Assembly: GCF_024713975.1 (NCBI RefSeq)
Contig: NC_091099.1
Location: 5,079,501-5,143,500, forward strand
Source: Paralichthys olivaceus
Lineage: Eukaryota; Chordata; Actinopteri; Pleuronectiformes; Paralichthyidae
Reading direction: 5' to 3'
DNA length: 64,000 bases
Position 1 is the first letter of the stretch. Each line of letters begins with the position of its first letter. This document shows positions 46,380-58,700 of this stretch, piece by piece. The notes below the pieces were generated by a model. It ran no database searches. It was not told the DNA's origin and saw only the letters and a list, made by a program, of their open reading frames with translations. Both the position numbers and the translations under genes were made by a program.

Positions 46380-47049
46380 GAGTGAAGAGACAAAAGGTGA
46401 ATTCAGATCAGGTGGAGCCACAGGCCTCATGCAGCAACAGTATCGTTACTAAACCACAAACACGTTCCTCTGCAGCACATTAATCTCTGTTTGGATCGAC
46501 CTGACACTTTGATATGCCAGGTATTAACCTGGTCCTGCTTCAAAGACTCACACTGGAAGCAATTAATGTCTGTTGTGTAATCACCATCGAATCACCACAT
46601 GCAGCAGCAAGAGGAAGTGAAGCGATGTGGACGATTTAAAGTGAGAAATGAGTCACGTAACACACATCGGATACAAAACCTCTGAGTGAAGCCAAACAGG
46701 TCTGATTTTAATTTGTGATTAAATACCTACACTCTGTTTCACCCGTTAAAGAAAGAGGAAAAAAACGTATTGGAACTTGCCCAGTTTGACATCGATCAAA
46801 CGGCTCAACAATGAACACACACTAATAAGATAATAGTTAATTACAGCTGGTGTGTGTACGTGACTCTGCGCACTCTGTGTCATTGCTGCTTTATGAATAA
46901 ACAGATATTACTGCACTGTTCCTACAATTTAACTGAGCAAACTCGGGCCAGCAGTTTTCCTCGTCGTCAACTAATCAGAAAAAGAAAATCATCAGTGTCA
47001 GGATTGAGAATAGGCGGTTTTTTTAAAAATTCAGTAATGTTTCTTTACT

Positions 47050-47185
47050 TAAAGGGATAGTTCACCCAAAGATGAAAATTCAGTCTTTATCTACTCACAA
47101 CTATGCTGATGGAGGGACGGGTGAAGTGTTTGAGTCCACAACACACTTCTGAAGTCTCAGGGCTAAATCCTCCTCCTAGTTACTG
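47050..47185 (+). repeat. Interspersed repeat family D, copy 2
   Basis: It opens with 'taaagggatagttcacccaa' + 'agatgaaaattcagtc', then 'atctactcacaac', 'ctgatggaggga' and 'gaagtgtttgagtccac'. It is inverted relative to the 29.7 kb copy. Confidence 0.6.
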
Positions 47186-47674
47186 CTGCAGTAATAATAG
47201 TTTAATAGAAAATAGAAATGTAGTAATAATCTTTCAAATGAATAAGTTAAGTTCACTTCACTCAAAGAGACACATTTCCCAAAGTGTTGTCAGCCTCATA
47301 AACCTGGCAGCTGTTTTCAGTTAAGTCCAGAATTATAACAATAAGTTTTGTAAAACGTCCAGCTACTGAATTTTATTTGATTGTTGCTCTTTTCTAAGAC
47401 CAAACTTATTAGAGTAACTCAAAGTTGTTTGTTGACAGTACTGGTGTCAGGCCTTAGACACTGTGGGGGGGCTCCTGAACACAACAACACTGGGGATTAA
47501 ATCTGTGTGTGGCAGATATGTTGATCCCTGTGGTGTCTACCGAGGGATTTTCACCTGCTCAGGTTTAACTCTGCAGAGCTCGGGGCTCCACACAGTTTGT
47601 GTGTCAGACAAACACTCATCGCAGTTATCATGTAGTTGTTGTGGTACATTTAGAGGTACACACTGAGAGCCATT

Positions 47675-47835
47675 CTACATGGTTTTGTTTGTTTGTAAGC
47701 AGGATTACACAAAAACTACTCGATGGATGAACCATGAAACTTGGTGGAACTACGTGGTATTGGTTAGAATTGAACTGGCTCATGGGGCAGATCCAGGATT
47801 TATTTTAGTCTATACTTCTGTGAGCATTTTTCAAA
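47675..47835 (+). repeat. Interspersed repeat family B copy
   Basis: It reads 'tttgtttgtaagcaggatta' + 'cacaaaaactactcgatgga' + 'tgaaccatgaaacttggtgg' and ends 'gggcagatccaggatttatt'. It is one of the better preserved copies of the family in the window. Confidence 0.6.
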
Positions 47836-48111
47836 AATGTCCTTTATTTCTCAAGAGAATGATTCATGGAGCTAGATGAAAGAAATCTGGTATTTATAAG
47901 GTTGTAATATCTATAAGGAAGTGAAATTGGGTGCAGCTTGATTGAATAGGACTGTTGGGGCCTGATGGTGGTACATTATCTAGTTATAAGATAAATACCT
48001 TGGTTGACAGTCCCAGTGTAAAGACCTTCTATTAACATTAGCGCCTCCCTCTAGTGGTGAATGACAATATATTTCATTTGTAAACTGAAAGATTACCAGC
48101 AGATTTTTTTT

Positions 48112-49719
48112 TTTATTAAAAGACATTAATGAGAATCAAGTCGGTGTCAGGCTTGAAGTATTTTACTGTAGTGCTACAGTACGCAACAGGTATGAATGAA
48201 AACATCGGGCGACCTCATGTTCTCTGTAGTTTCATTCCATATAACAAAAGTATCTGGCAGGTAGAATCCCCACAGCATGGCAGTAGAGTAGAAAACAGGG
48301 AAATGAAAAAAAAAAAAAAGAATATACAAATAAAAGTGTAAATAAAAGCATTCAAAGAGTCGAGATTCTTCATGTGCTCTCTGATTCTACTGGCAATTCA
48401 ACATTAGAGAAGCAAGCGCACGGACCTGGCCTCTTTTAGCACAACTTATAATGGCTTACTCGCACACATGTGCTCCCTCACACTGACACACACACACAGA
48501 CACACACACACACACACACACACATCCATGGGAGTGCGATTGTCACCCCTGGTCTCCGTCCTCCAAGCTGAATTAGATTAGGAAAGTCTAGGTTAATCAC
48601 CCAATAAATACATTCTGAAATCTCTTTTTTTAAACACAGACCGCTTGACAAATATATACAAAGTGATTAAAAGATAAAAGTAACTCATTACTAAGTGTTT
48701 ACATCATAAAACAGTGAACATGAACATGGTGTGGACTGACGCACACAATCTCCTTCTGTTAGGCCCAAGTATCCAATTTATCTCGTTTTATTTCTCCACT
48801 CGTTTGCTCCCTTCTTCCGCCACATTCTGCTTCTTTACGCGACTGATTGTACACACTAGTGTCGTGGTCTAGACCAAAGCCTTGCTGCACTAATCCCTTC
48901 AGCTACGGCACTACAGGCACACAAATTCAAAGACACTGTTTGGCTCTATGCCCCGCCTCCTTCCCATGATCCTTCCTCGCAACGAACGCACACAGTGCTC
49001 CCTGTAAACAAGTACTCTTTGTTCTGTCAGATTATAAATACTGTTTTGGTAAAATCATCATCATTAAAAGACGAGACAGAGTGTATTTGAGCGCATATCG
49101 ATACAAAACACAAAGAATTGCACTGTTCGTTTGTACAAGTTGCGTTTTACTTCTTCTTCTTCTTTTTTTTTTGGCTTCAGCGTTAAGGCCCAAAAATCTG
49201 GAGTGGAAGGGGAGAAGGAGAAGTCCAAGCGGTGATCTGCCTGCACCCATAGGGCCCTACTGTAGATACGGACAACACACATACAAGCACACTCACAGAT
49301 ATACAGTATTACAGGGTGATATAAAAAGACACTAAGGAATGGTGAAACATCCTCTCTGTCATTTCTTTTTGTGAAATCATTCTTCTTCATACATTTCATC
49401 TTCATTATCTAAATCTTTTTAAGCCGAGCTCGTCTCTCATTCCTCATTTCCTGTCCAAAGTGCTTGGGTGCCGGTGCTCTTTCAGTCTGGCTACACTAGG
49501 GGGTGCCGTTCCTCTCAGCAGGTGACTGACAGGCGGTGGCTGTGTTTATTGCTATAATGTCTGTGCTCCTCCCCTCGCGGAGGAAACAAGCGGGACAAAG
49601 TTCCCCTCCTGACACTGATCTGAGGTCTTTGCCCCCACTGCTGATTAGAGTCTGTGCTTTCTGGAAGGATCTCATGTCAAATCAGTGCTGGAAGGAAACT
49701 CCCTCCCTGAGGAGCAGGC
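48112..49719 (-). other. osbpl5: osbpl5 3' UTR region (extent uncertain)
   Basis: It lies downstream of the osbpl5 stop on the minus strand. An AATAAA (minus) at 49545-49550 would give a short 3' UTR of about 190 nt. Another at 48112-48117 would give one of about 1.6 kb. The interval has a CA microsatellite (48486-48524) and no other gene. Transcript data would be needed to choose between the two. Confidence 0.4.
48486..48524 (+). repeat. (AC)n microsatellite
   Basis: Interrupted by a single AG (cacagaca). Confidence 0.9.
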
Positions 49720-52700
49720 TCAGGTGAAGACGTAGTTGAGGAGGAGCTGAGAGAGGAGCAGAACACAGAGGATGAGACAGTGACGGCCTGTTAACGAGAC
49801 GCTGTTCTCTGTCTCCCTCCGAAGAGCCAGCTGACGACTCAGGACCACCAGGTTCCTGCAGGGAGAGAGAAAGGTCAGACCGAAGTGTTGTCAAAATTGA
49901 TGACAAATCTAAAACCCTCAATAAAATCACCACAATAAAAACACAAAAGTCGGCCGAAGGCAGCCAGGTAGAAAAGACAGTCATTAAGTTACCTGATTGT
50001 TTGTGTGTGAGCAAATGTGTTTGTTATTTTCACCTCTGAATATCCTGCTGCGTATTCTGTATGGATGTGATGGAGGCTTCTATCAGGGCGATGTCCTTTA
50101 CCTCTTTACTGCACCGTGCACACTGGCTCGAAAACCCTGGACACAGAGAAAATGAGGAAATGAGGTTATAAAAGTGCATCAATGACATTTTGGGGAAAGT
50201 GGGGATATCTTGGTTTATCGTCATAACTTCAACCGGCTGTGTGAGCGCTTGGTTTTATGGTTAGGGTTAAACGTGTGAGTGGACCTCACCTTCATTGTCT
50301 GATGACTCTTGTGTGGGTTCAGGTGTGGTGCTGCTGCTCTCTGTGTTCTGGCTGCAGCTGGACGGTTGGCTGCTCGCCTTCCTGTGCTTCCCGTTCACCT
50401 CAGCCTGAGGAGAGGAGGAGGAGACTCAACTTTTTAACTTGTTCAAACTCCACAGCTGACAAATTGATAGTGAACTGCTGGTTCAACAGCTCGATGAAGA
50501 TGTGGTTCACTCTCTGAATATCACTTAAGCAAAGTGAGACGAATCATACTTTTGCTTTTCATACTTTACTCTCTCCAAACTTATTTTCAGAGCACCTACA
50601 TTTCATGGATATTTGGTATGACAGGAAGTGAAGCAGCCTCCATTTTGATTAAGCGTCTATGACCCAGGATCAATAATACAGCAGTTAGCTCTAGCTAGAC
50701 TCGTCTGACTGACCTTCTGTTGGCTGGTCCAGCTGTGACTGTACGACAGTTCACTGTGTTGTCTCTGCCGTTTCTTATGCGTCTGAATCACTCCGTCCTT
50801 CTCGAACTGAACCAGGCAGTGCTCAGGGTCCCACGGCCGCGTTCTGCCAAACATGACATATTGTTATCTCCACATCTCCTCTCAATAATTTTAGCTTGTT
50901 TGGGTGACATAAACTGTTAACTACAAACAAGAGTATGTGAGACTGCCTGCTTGGTGAGTGTGTGTGTTCTTACTCCATGTGCCTGTAGGTCCACTCGGAG
51001 GTGATGGGGTCCTGATGGAAAAGTCGTGAGCTCCAGGGTTTGTCTCCTCTCTCCCTGGCCTCTCTCCGCTGAGCTTCCTCTAAAACAAACTTTTCCTGGG
51101 TGGCCCGCATCTGGTCCCGATCCATGATGGCACTGGTCACATGCTGCCACAGTCTATCAACACACACACATGGTGACATTAGATCCAAAGGTTGTAATAG
51201 ATAATGTTGAAGTCAGCAGTATCTTAGTAACTGTTTACATGAGATTATGAAAATAGGAATAGTTTTTCTTAAGAAGAATTAACTAATTAATCTCAGACTA
51301 GACTGGTTATAGATCAGAGAGAGCATTTATCTTGTCAAATACATGTGTAATTATCATTAATAATGACCGCTTTGCTTTTAGGTGAGTCAGAACTCTGGTA
51401 GTGTGAAAGCTCACACACCAGAATAAAAGCCATTATTAATGGTAGTAGATACAACTGTGCTTAACCTGCAATGACAAGTCAAAACGTTTGACTGTGAAAA
51501 TGTCTTTAATGCTGCTTTAATGTCTGTTGAGTTCAAATGAAGTATCAATTCAATACATGGATGATAAAATATGTGGTTTACCTTTCAGACTCGAACTCTC
51601 CCTGCTGGTCGATCTGTACCACTTGTCTCTTGAGCCGGCTGCTGCGGATGTCTGCAGTCGGGTTCCATAGCGTCTCCTGCTGGCCTGAGCGCTTTTCATG
51701 AATGAACACCTCGCTGTCCTGATTGTAACAAAGGCAAGAAAAGCTCAGCCTTGTCAGAAAAACCAGTTCATAACTACTTAAACTTGCCTATCAATGGAAC
51801 AGGTGAAATAATAATACAATATTATCAGTGTAAATGGCTCCTTGTGAGGCTCCTGTAGTTCATGAGTCTCCCTGCTGCTGCAGGCAGGAACAGAGTTTAA
51901 AGCTCTCACCCAGTGTCCATCAACAGTGGCCAGCAGCTCCTCGCCGACAAAGATCTTCCCGCTGATCTGATTCACGGAGCAGGAGCCTCCAAGGAAAGGC
52001 TGCGGTCAAAGCGATCAAACACTTTTATTCCAATTACTGTGAAGTATCAGCTGCTAAATAGTCAACCAACTATTACGATGTAAGAAAAACAACTAGTCAA
52101 AGTAAATTCGGTGTAAAAAATGTTTAACTAATAAAAATTGGAACCTTTAGTTTGAACTCCAGCTCTGTGAAACATTTGGTTTTCTCACACTCGATGGTGA
52201 CCTTCCCGCCCAGCTCTAGTGTCATGGTGCCGTACAGGATACCTGCAGGTGGCAGAATTACAGCATCAGATCTGATATGTGAGCGAGTTCATTGATTGGA
52301 TGGGAAATAAAGATAATTTACAACATCCCACCGTCCACACTCAGTGAATAAAGACAGTTGACCTGAATTAGATTCCGCCGATCATCCATGTCTGATTTTG
52401 GACATCTGATGTAATTTGATTTTCAGGAGCTCAGACAGACGCACAAATTACAGCCCACACATGATCTTTCAGAGCAGACAGATTTCATTGAATCTGTGGT
52501 AGATGAGTTTGACCTCCTGTACTCACGGCACAGAAGCTATGTGTGGTAATTTAAGTGTGACAGCGAGGATTGTTTAATGTCTCAGGCAAACGAACCTCAA
52601 TCACATGATTATTCTATCTAAAGAGATGACGCTGTATGAAGGAGAGCGTGTCAGTCATTGAAACTGAAGCCCTGTGGGTCAGCAACAAGAACATGAACAG

Positions 52701-55700
52701 ATTTTGTGTAGATATTCACTGTAGACCTGTTACCTTTGCAGTGAGCGTAGGGCATTGTGATGACATACTCCTCATCTCTGCTGAGGAACAGCAGCTTCGC
52801 TTTTCCATCGAGAATAGCAGACAGAGAGTTTCCTGCAGCAGAGGGACAGAGAAAAATCACAGTTCAAGAAAAGATCCTCCTTAAAAAGCTTCCACTGAAA
52901 GTCATCTTCTGTACCTCTGAAGGAAGGCTTGGAACATTTATCAGCTACGTACCATAGAACTTGGACTTGGCCAGGATGCTTCCACTGATAGAAAAACCAT
53001 CTTTTCTATTGCAGATGTAAAAGGCAGAGATGGGCGGATGGTGGGACACCTGGCAGAGAAAAGAAACAGCAGAGTGAGAGGTGTCAGATTTATAGGTGTG
53101 TGCCAAATTGTGCAAAATATTCCGCAAAAGGGATGAGTCATGTGAGGTGTATTTACTCGTTCTAGCTAAGAATCTGGTTTCACCTGTTCAGCTATGTAGA
53201 AAGTGCAGCTGTTGGTCTGAGGGTGAAGCCAGCAGCAGCGGAAGTTCTCCCCCAGGATTGGGTTGTAAGGCTTCTTCAGACCCTGTGAAAATCCAAAACA
53301 CAGACAGATGTGAGCAGTGATGTGAGAATCATCTGCTACAAACTGTTTTCTGTCTCAAGTCAAACGGTGCCGAGGAACATTTACACAGCAGTTAAATCAC
53401 ATGAGCATCACTATGGAAAATATAACTCCTTCATAGGACTCAATAATTCAGCAGGTAAACTACAATTGATTGATTGATTAAGGTTGTTCTAATAAGAGGT
53501 CATCGATATTCTACCCATCCCTCTACAGTGAGTCTGTTAGCAGTAGTCAGTCAACATCATTAGTTGTTGTTGGTTCATGTGGGGTGTTTTGCCATTGGGG
53601 TCGATTACATACTGTGATTGGTCAGTTAGTTCACACGCAGCATGCTCTCATGGGCACACAGGTGGAGCTGAGCAAATCAATGTGCTGCACACAGCTCACT
53701 GATGAAGTAAGGTTCGACCAATAGGTAGTGGTCAATGTCGATACTGTGACGGAGCACTCAAAATAAATCAACATATGGGAAACACTTAAAAGACGCTAAT
53801 CGCACACCTGTGTGCAGGACATTGATTTATTTCTAGCTACAAGCTGCAGCTATCAGAGTAACAGTGCTGTCAGATCCAGCCACACAGAGATTTATGGGAA
53901 ACACAGAAAAGATGTTAAATACTAAAAAGCTGCTGTTTTATTTCGTGTTTATCATCATTATCCAAAACAGCTGTTGCAAAAGAAGGGCTCATCTTGTAAA
54001 CAGGGTTGGCATATTTAAAAGGACATTATGATTCCACTAACAAGCCAAGTCAGTGTGAACAACTCTTACCTTAGGCTTCTTGTAGAAACCAGACAAGTAC
54101 CATCTCAACACCTGCTTGATACGACCATATGCACTCTCCTCCAGCACAGCTCTGTGGTGACGAGCAGACAAGTCAGACACGGTTATAAAAAGATTCTTCC
54201 ATCTGTCTTTGAATGAAAATATCGAATGTGCACTCACTGACACACACACACACACACACACAGTATACAGTTACTGACTGTGAGAGCAGATCAGCGTGGT
54301 AGTAGTAGTCAGCCAGCTTGTCCAGGAAGGATCGTGGCTCCAGGATGAAGGTGGGCAGCACCACCTTGGACAGGTCCATTCCCGGCCGTAGCTGCTTCAG
54401 CAGGCTCCAGATCAGACCCTTGTTCTCCTCGGATACAGTTTCAACCTGGGATGCCTCCCCAACCTGAGGTAACACATACAAATGGAGGAAGGGTGGCATA
54501 AAACCCTTGTTGGTGCAGTGATCAGAGACCAGGGTTCAAGTGATTATATTTAATACTAATATTTGCTTACTGTGGTAAAGTTTGCTGATCTACAGAACTA
54601 AAGACTTACAACTCAAAATAAGGTAGAGCACGCTACGTATGTAGAGTCATAGTAAACTTGGTGCCTCACCTCAGCCATCTCCTCTGTGCTCTGCTCTACA
54701 TAGGCTGTGGCCTGTGGCCCGGGGGACACCTCATCTGATTGGTCCATGTCACTCTCCTCCGTCAGCCGTCCACCGTTCTCATTGGGCGTAGTGTCCCAGT
54801 CGTCGTGAGCCTCGCGCTCTGATTTGTCAGAAAAGCCATCATGCTCCATGTGGTGATTGCCCAGCAGCACAGCGTCATTCAACCTAATATTAAGAAAGGA
54901 CATGAACAGAAAGGTTAGAACTGTATCAAACCTCAATCCTGATATTGAATCTGTTTTCTTGTTTCCACCTCATGATAAGCAAGTTCACTGCAGTAGAGGC
55001 CATCCACAATAAAAACCTGGTTGACCTGGAGGGTCTGAATGTATTTAATAAATCTGACCCGTCTGGTTGCAAGGACAATCACTCCACCCCATCCTCCCTC
55101 CTTTCACACCTCCTGAATGAGACTGATGCACATGCAGGATAATGTACAAATATTCACGGACATATAGCAAAAGTGAATACACAGCATTTTATTTTGTTTA
55201 CACACTCACACGCATCCTTTCATAGATATATGTGCCAAACACACAAGTTACCATGCACACAAACCCAGACCACAGATGTCAGTGCTTTAACAAAGGGAAC
55301 AAAGTTTACAAAAAGAGAAAAACTAAAGAAACAGATTCTTAAAGGTCAAAGAAAAGAGAAGTGAAAATGAGAGGGGAGAGGAAGACAGGAAAATGGACAT
55401 GAGTGCTAAAAAGGAATATATTTCTAATCTTACACCCATTATACAAGGCCAGGAGATGGACACCTGGGTGCACAGCGCACATCATAAAATGCACAAAGAG
55501 ACATTCAGAGAAGGACATACAAGACGAAATCAATACAGGTCAAATGTTTTCAAAAACACATTCAATGATGAGCCTATAATCACAAAAAACAAGGACTCAG
55601 CCTGTTTATCCAAACAACAATGGAAGAGAGTTTATTTGTCAAGGGCTCGACAGACCTGAAGAGTCACATTCCTGCATGCGGTGTGAATTACTAACCAACC

Positions 55701-58700
55701 CGTAACGTTATTTATTAACCCAAACACGCCTTGGAATAGTAGCAGCTTTCCTTACCTCAAAGACATAGAGCACACAGACAAACTCTTTCTCAGGAATCAA
55801 AACACCACCAGTGACGTTAGCAGTAAATCCAAAAACAGACGAAGCCGCTCCTTATCGCCAATCTACAGACTAAAGGGTGCTGAGTCGTTTCCTTGCCTCT
55901 GACACACCTGCTTCCTGAATGTGCGTGTGCAGTTTTCTATCTGTGTCGGTTTGTGTGTGTGCGTGTGCGTGTGTGCATGTGAGAGTGTCTATTAAGGCTG
56001 GCAACGGCTGTGTTGCTGCCGTTCCTTTCTGGGTGGTGTATGTTTCACATTCTACACCATCTTCCTGCTCCTCTGTCAGTCATGTGATCGTAGAGGCTGC
56101 TGTGATTGGCTGAAAGAGGAGCAAGCGAGGGGGGAGAGCTATGATAGATGGCCAGAGGGCGGTTGAGCCATGGAGGAGGGAATAAAAGGAGGAGGAGGAG
56201 GAGGAGGAGGAGAGGAAATGGACATGTAATGTATGACAGTTATGCACACAGTGCACATGAAACGACTGAAATGATTTCAAAAACACTAACCATCGTAAAC
56301 TGTATCTCAGACAAATAATGCAATCACCACAAAAGCAAACGGTGTGATTTCCTAAAAATAAAGAGAAAGTACATACACAACGTGGGTGGCTTGTACCTTG
56401 TGTTTTAAATGTGGTGCTTTTTGAAACACAACAAATAATTAATTTCACAATCAGGAGGTCAGTATGGCCACAGTCGGGGTTGATGGCCTCGTTTAACACA
56501 ATTACAGTAGTTGACGAGGAAAAACTACTCATTCACCTTCCCAGTCAACATTGTGATGTACGATTTTTTCAGAATCTAATACATCGATTTATATTTAAAA
56601 ATCAGCTAATGAAACAGATTATCTTATAGACAATATAAATGTCAGACGAATATAAGGGGTCTGACAAGTTTTGGAAGGCTTTGAAATCCCAAGTTGTATG
56701 ATGACATAAATCACTTCAGTCTCTATCTTGTTATGGAAAATATTCTTACCAGTCTTTTCAATTCAATTCAATTTGTATAGCGCCAAATCATAATATCCAT
56801 TATCTCAAGGCACTTTACATAGAAGGTCAAGAGCTTAAAATCTTATTAATAAAGAGAAACCCAACAGTTCCCAAAAGTTTGCTGGTCTGTTTTTCTATTC
56901 TACAGTGACGTTAAGGAATATAGCTAATATTTTAAGACAGGTCATGTTGCTTTTAAAATTGACCATAATTATTATGCTTCAACACTGTTGTATTACTCTT
57001 ACTGTTCAAAAAAACTGTTGTGTTAAAATATGCATAGCTGCCTCAATGATTAAAATCTCGAGAGAACCACACATGGAAAATGCACACATGATTTGCAGTT
57101 GTAATTTCCAGAGACCAACTGGAAAAGAGTTTGTCTATATTTAATGTGTTGCTGTGTTTCAAACTTCCATTTCAAGAATGCAGGAGTTACATTTGATATG
57201 CCGACTTCCAAACACAATAATTACACATGCAAATGTATATTTTACATGAGGGCTACGCACTACATAGAGACCACACCTGATGTTGTCTGTTGAATTGAGG
57301 TCCATCTGGACACCATTAATATGTTTGGCAGTAATGCCAACAGTCATGTGCATGAATTGGCAAACGCAACAACTTGATAGTGATTACAGGAAATACAGAT
57401 CCTGCATTAACAAGTAATGTTTAAAATTATATTCGACAGCTGTATGTGAGTGTATTTCACTCACTGTAGCAACTCTGTGTCAGTGAGTGCGGTAGACTGC
57501 AGCAGCTGGAGTATATGAGAGGACTCTGAAGATGTGCTGATATCTCCTTCTCTCCCTGCTTTGGCTGTCAGCTTGTAGAGACTGGAGCAGCTGAGAGCCA
57601 GCTCCAGGGCATCCATCCAGCATCGGCCTGGAGAGACGGACATAATTTACAGAGGGGAAGGAGTACCTCCAATAATGTACGAGCAAACGCATCCAACCGA
57701 AACAACAACACACCAGACTCACCATCCGACTCTGAGGCAGCCCTGAAGATTAGGTAGTTGCTGGGTAGAGGCTGCGTGATGGAGCCAACCGTCTCTCCTT
57801 TGGGACCCTGAGCATATGAATAAAATGGTGATTAATGCTTCACGCAGTTTCAGTTTTGTTGTACAGAGTTAAATGCCTCTCTTAAGGGCCATATTATAGA
57901 ATATCGGACAAGATGGTGAATATCCCTTGTAGAGAACTGAACAGGAGAATTATCAAAAAAAAAAAAAATTGTGAGCGAAAGAAAAGAGACTGCTAACAAA
58001 ACAATAGAAAACGTTCTAAAGAATTTAAGATGAGAAGAATATATGTATAACTACTGCTGCTCTTGTTTTCATCTTTCAATGCAGACAAGTTTTTTTTTCT
58101 TCGTTTGTTACGTTAGTATATTTAAACTAAAAGCTCCAGCCATGGCAAAAAACAAACTACCACTGAAAATACTTTTTATATAGCTTCAGCGCAAAATAAT
58201 TTCTCATGAGCAACAATTAATTCAGACATTATCAGTATTAGTTTAAGCATAACAAAAACTGACTAAATCTAAACATCTAAACATTGTAGAATAAATTTAT
58301 AGCTGAAGTCTGTATTAGTAATGTGGTTCTCTCGCTCATCTGTTACCACTGTGGTCACAGTAGGTCAGTGAGCCCACAGCCATGTCTGACCTTAATAGCC
58401 CAGATAGATTTGTCCAGCGGATGATAGAGCTTGAAACAGAAACCGTCCTTCTTTGAAGGTCTCTCGATCAGCTTGCATGCACTGAGGAGGATGGTGCCCA
58501 CCCAGTGGTCCGTTTTGGGGGTCTTATAAATCAAAAGAACTCCAGGTTTCAGGGCGCACCACAACTTGGTCCAACTCTTTAAAGAGCCTCGGATCTAAAG
58601 AACGACGAGAAGAGACAATTTAAGGATAATAATACGTAGGAAACCAGAGGAACATGATGCATCTTACAAAACACAATGGGAATAACTAAATCTTCTGAGC

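Larger units (their letters stand above)
31941..48100. other. Intergenic region between phlda2 and osbpl5, repeat-rich
   Basis: Both flanking genes point toward this 16-kb stretch (convergent arrangement). No recognised coding exon was seen on either strand. It holds element C copy 2, repeat families A, B and D, a 14-copy minisatellite, a hairpin with about 64-bp arms, and several long CA tracts. All open frames longer than 100 codons here lie over repeats or lack any family resemblance. Confidence 0.6.

Noticed and set aside
55900..56113. Open frame near 55.92 kb as an alternative first exon of osbpl5
   Set aside because: It is on the wrong strand for osbpl5 and composed of GT-repeat-derived Cys/Val/Ser. 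No donor or acceptor pairing was found.
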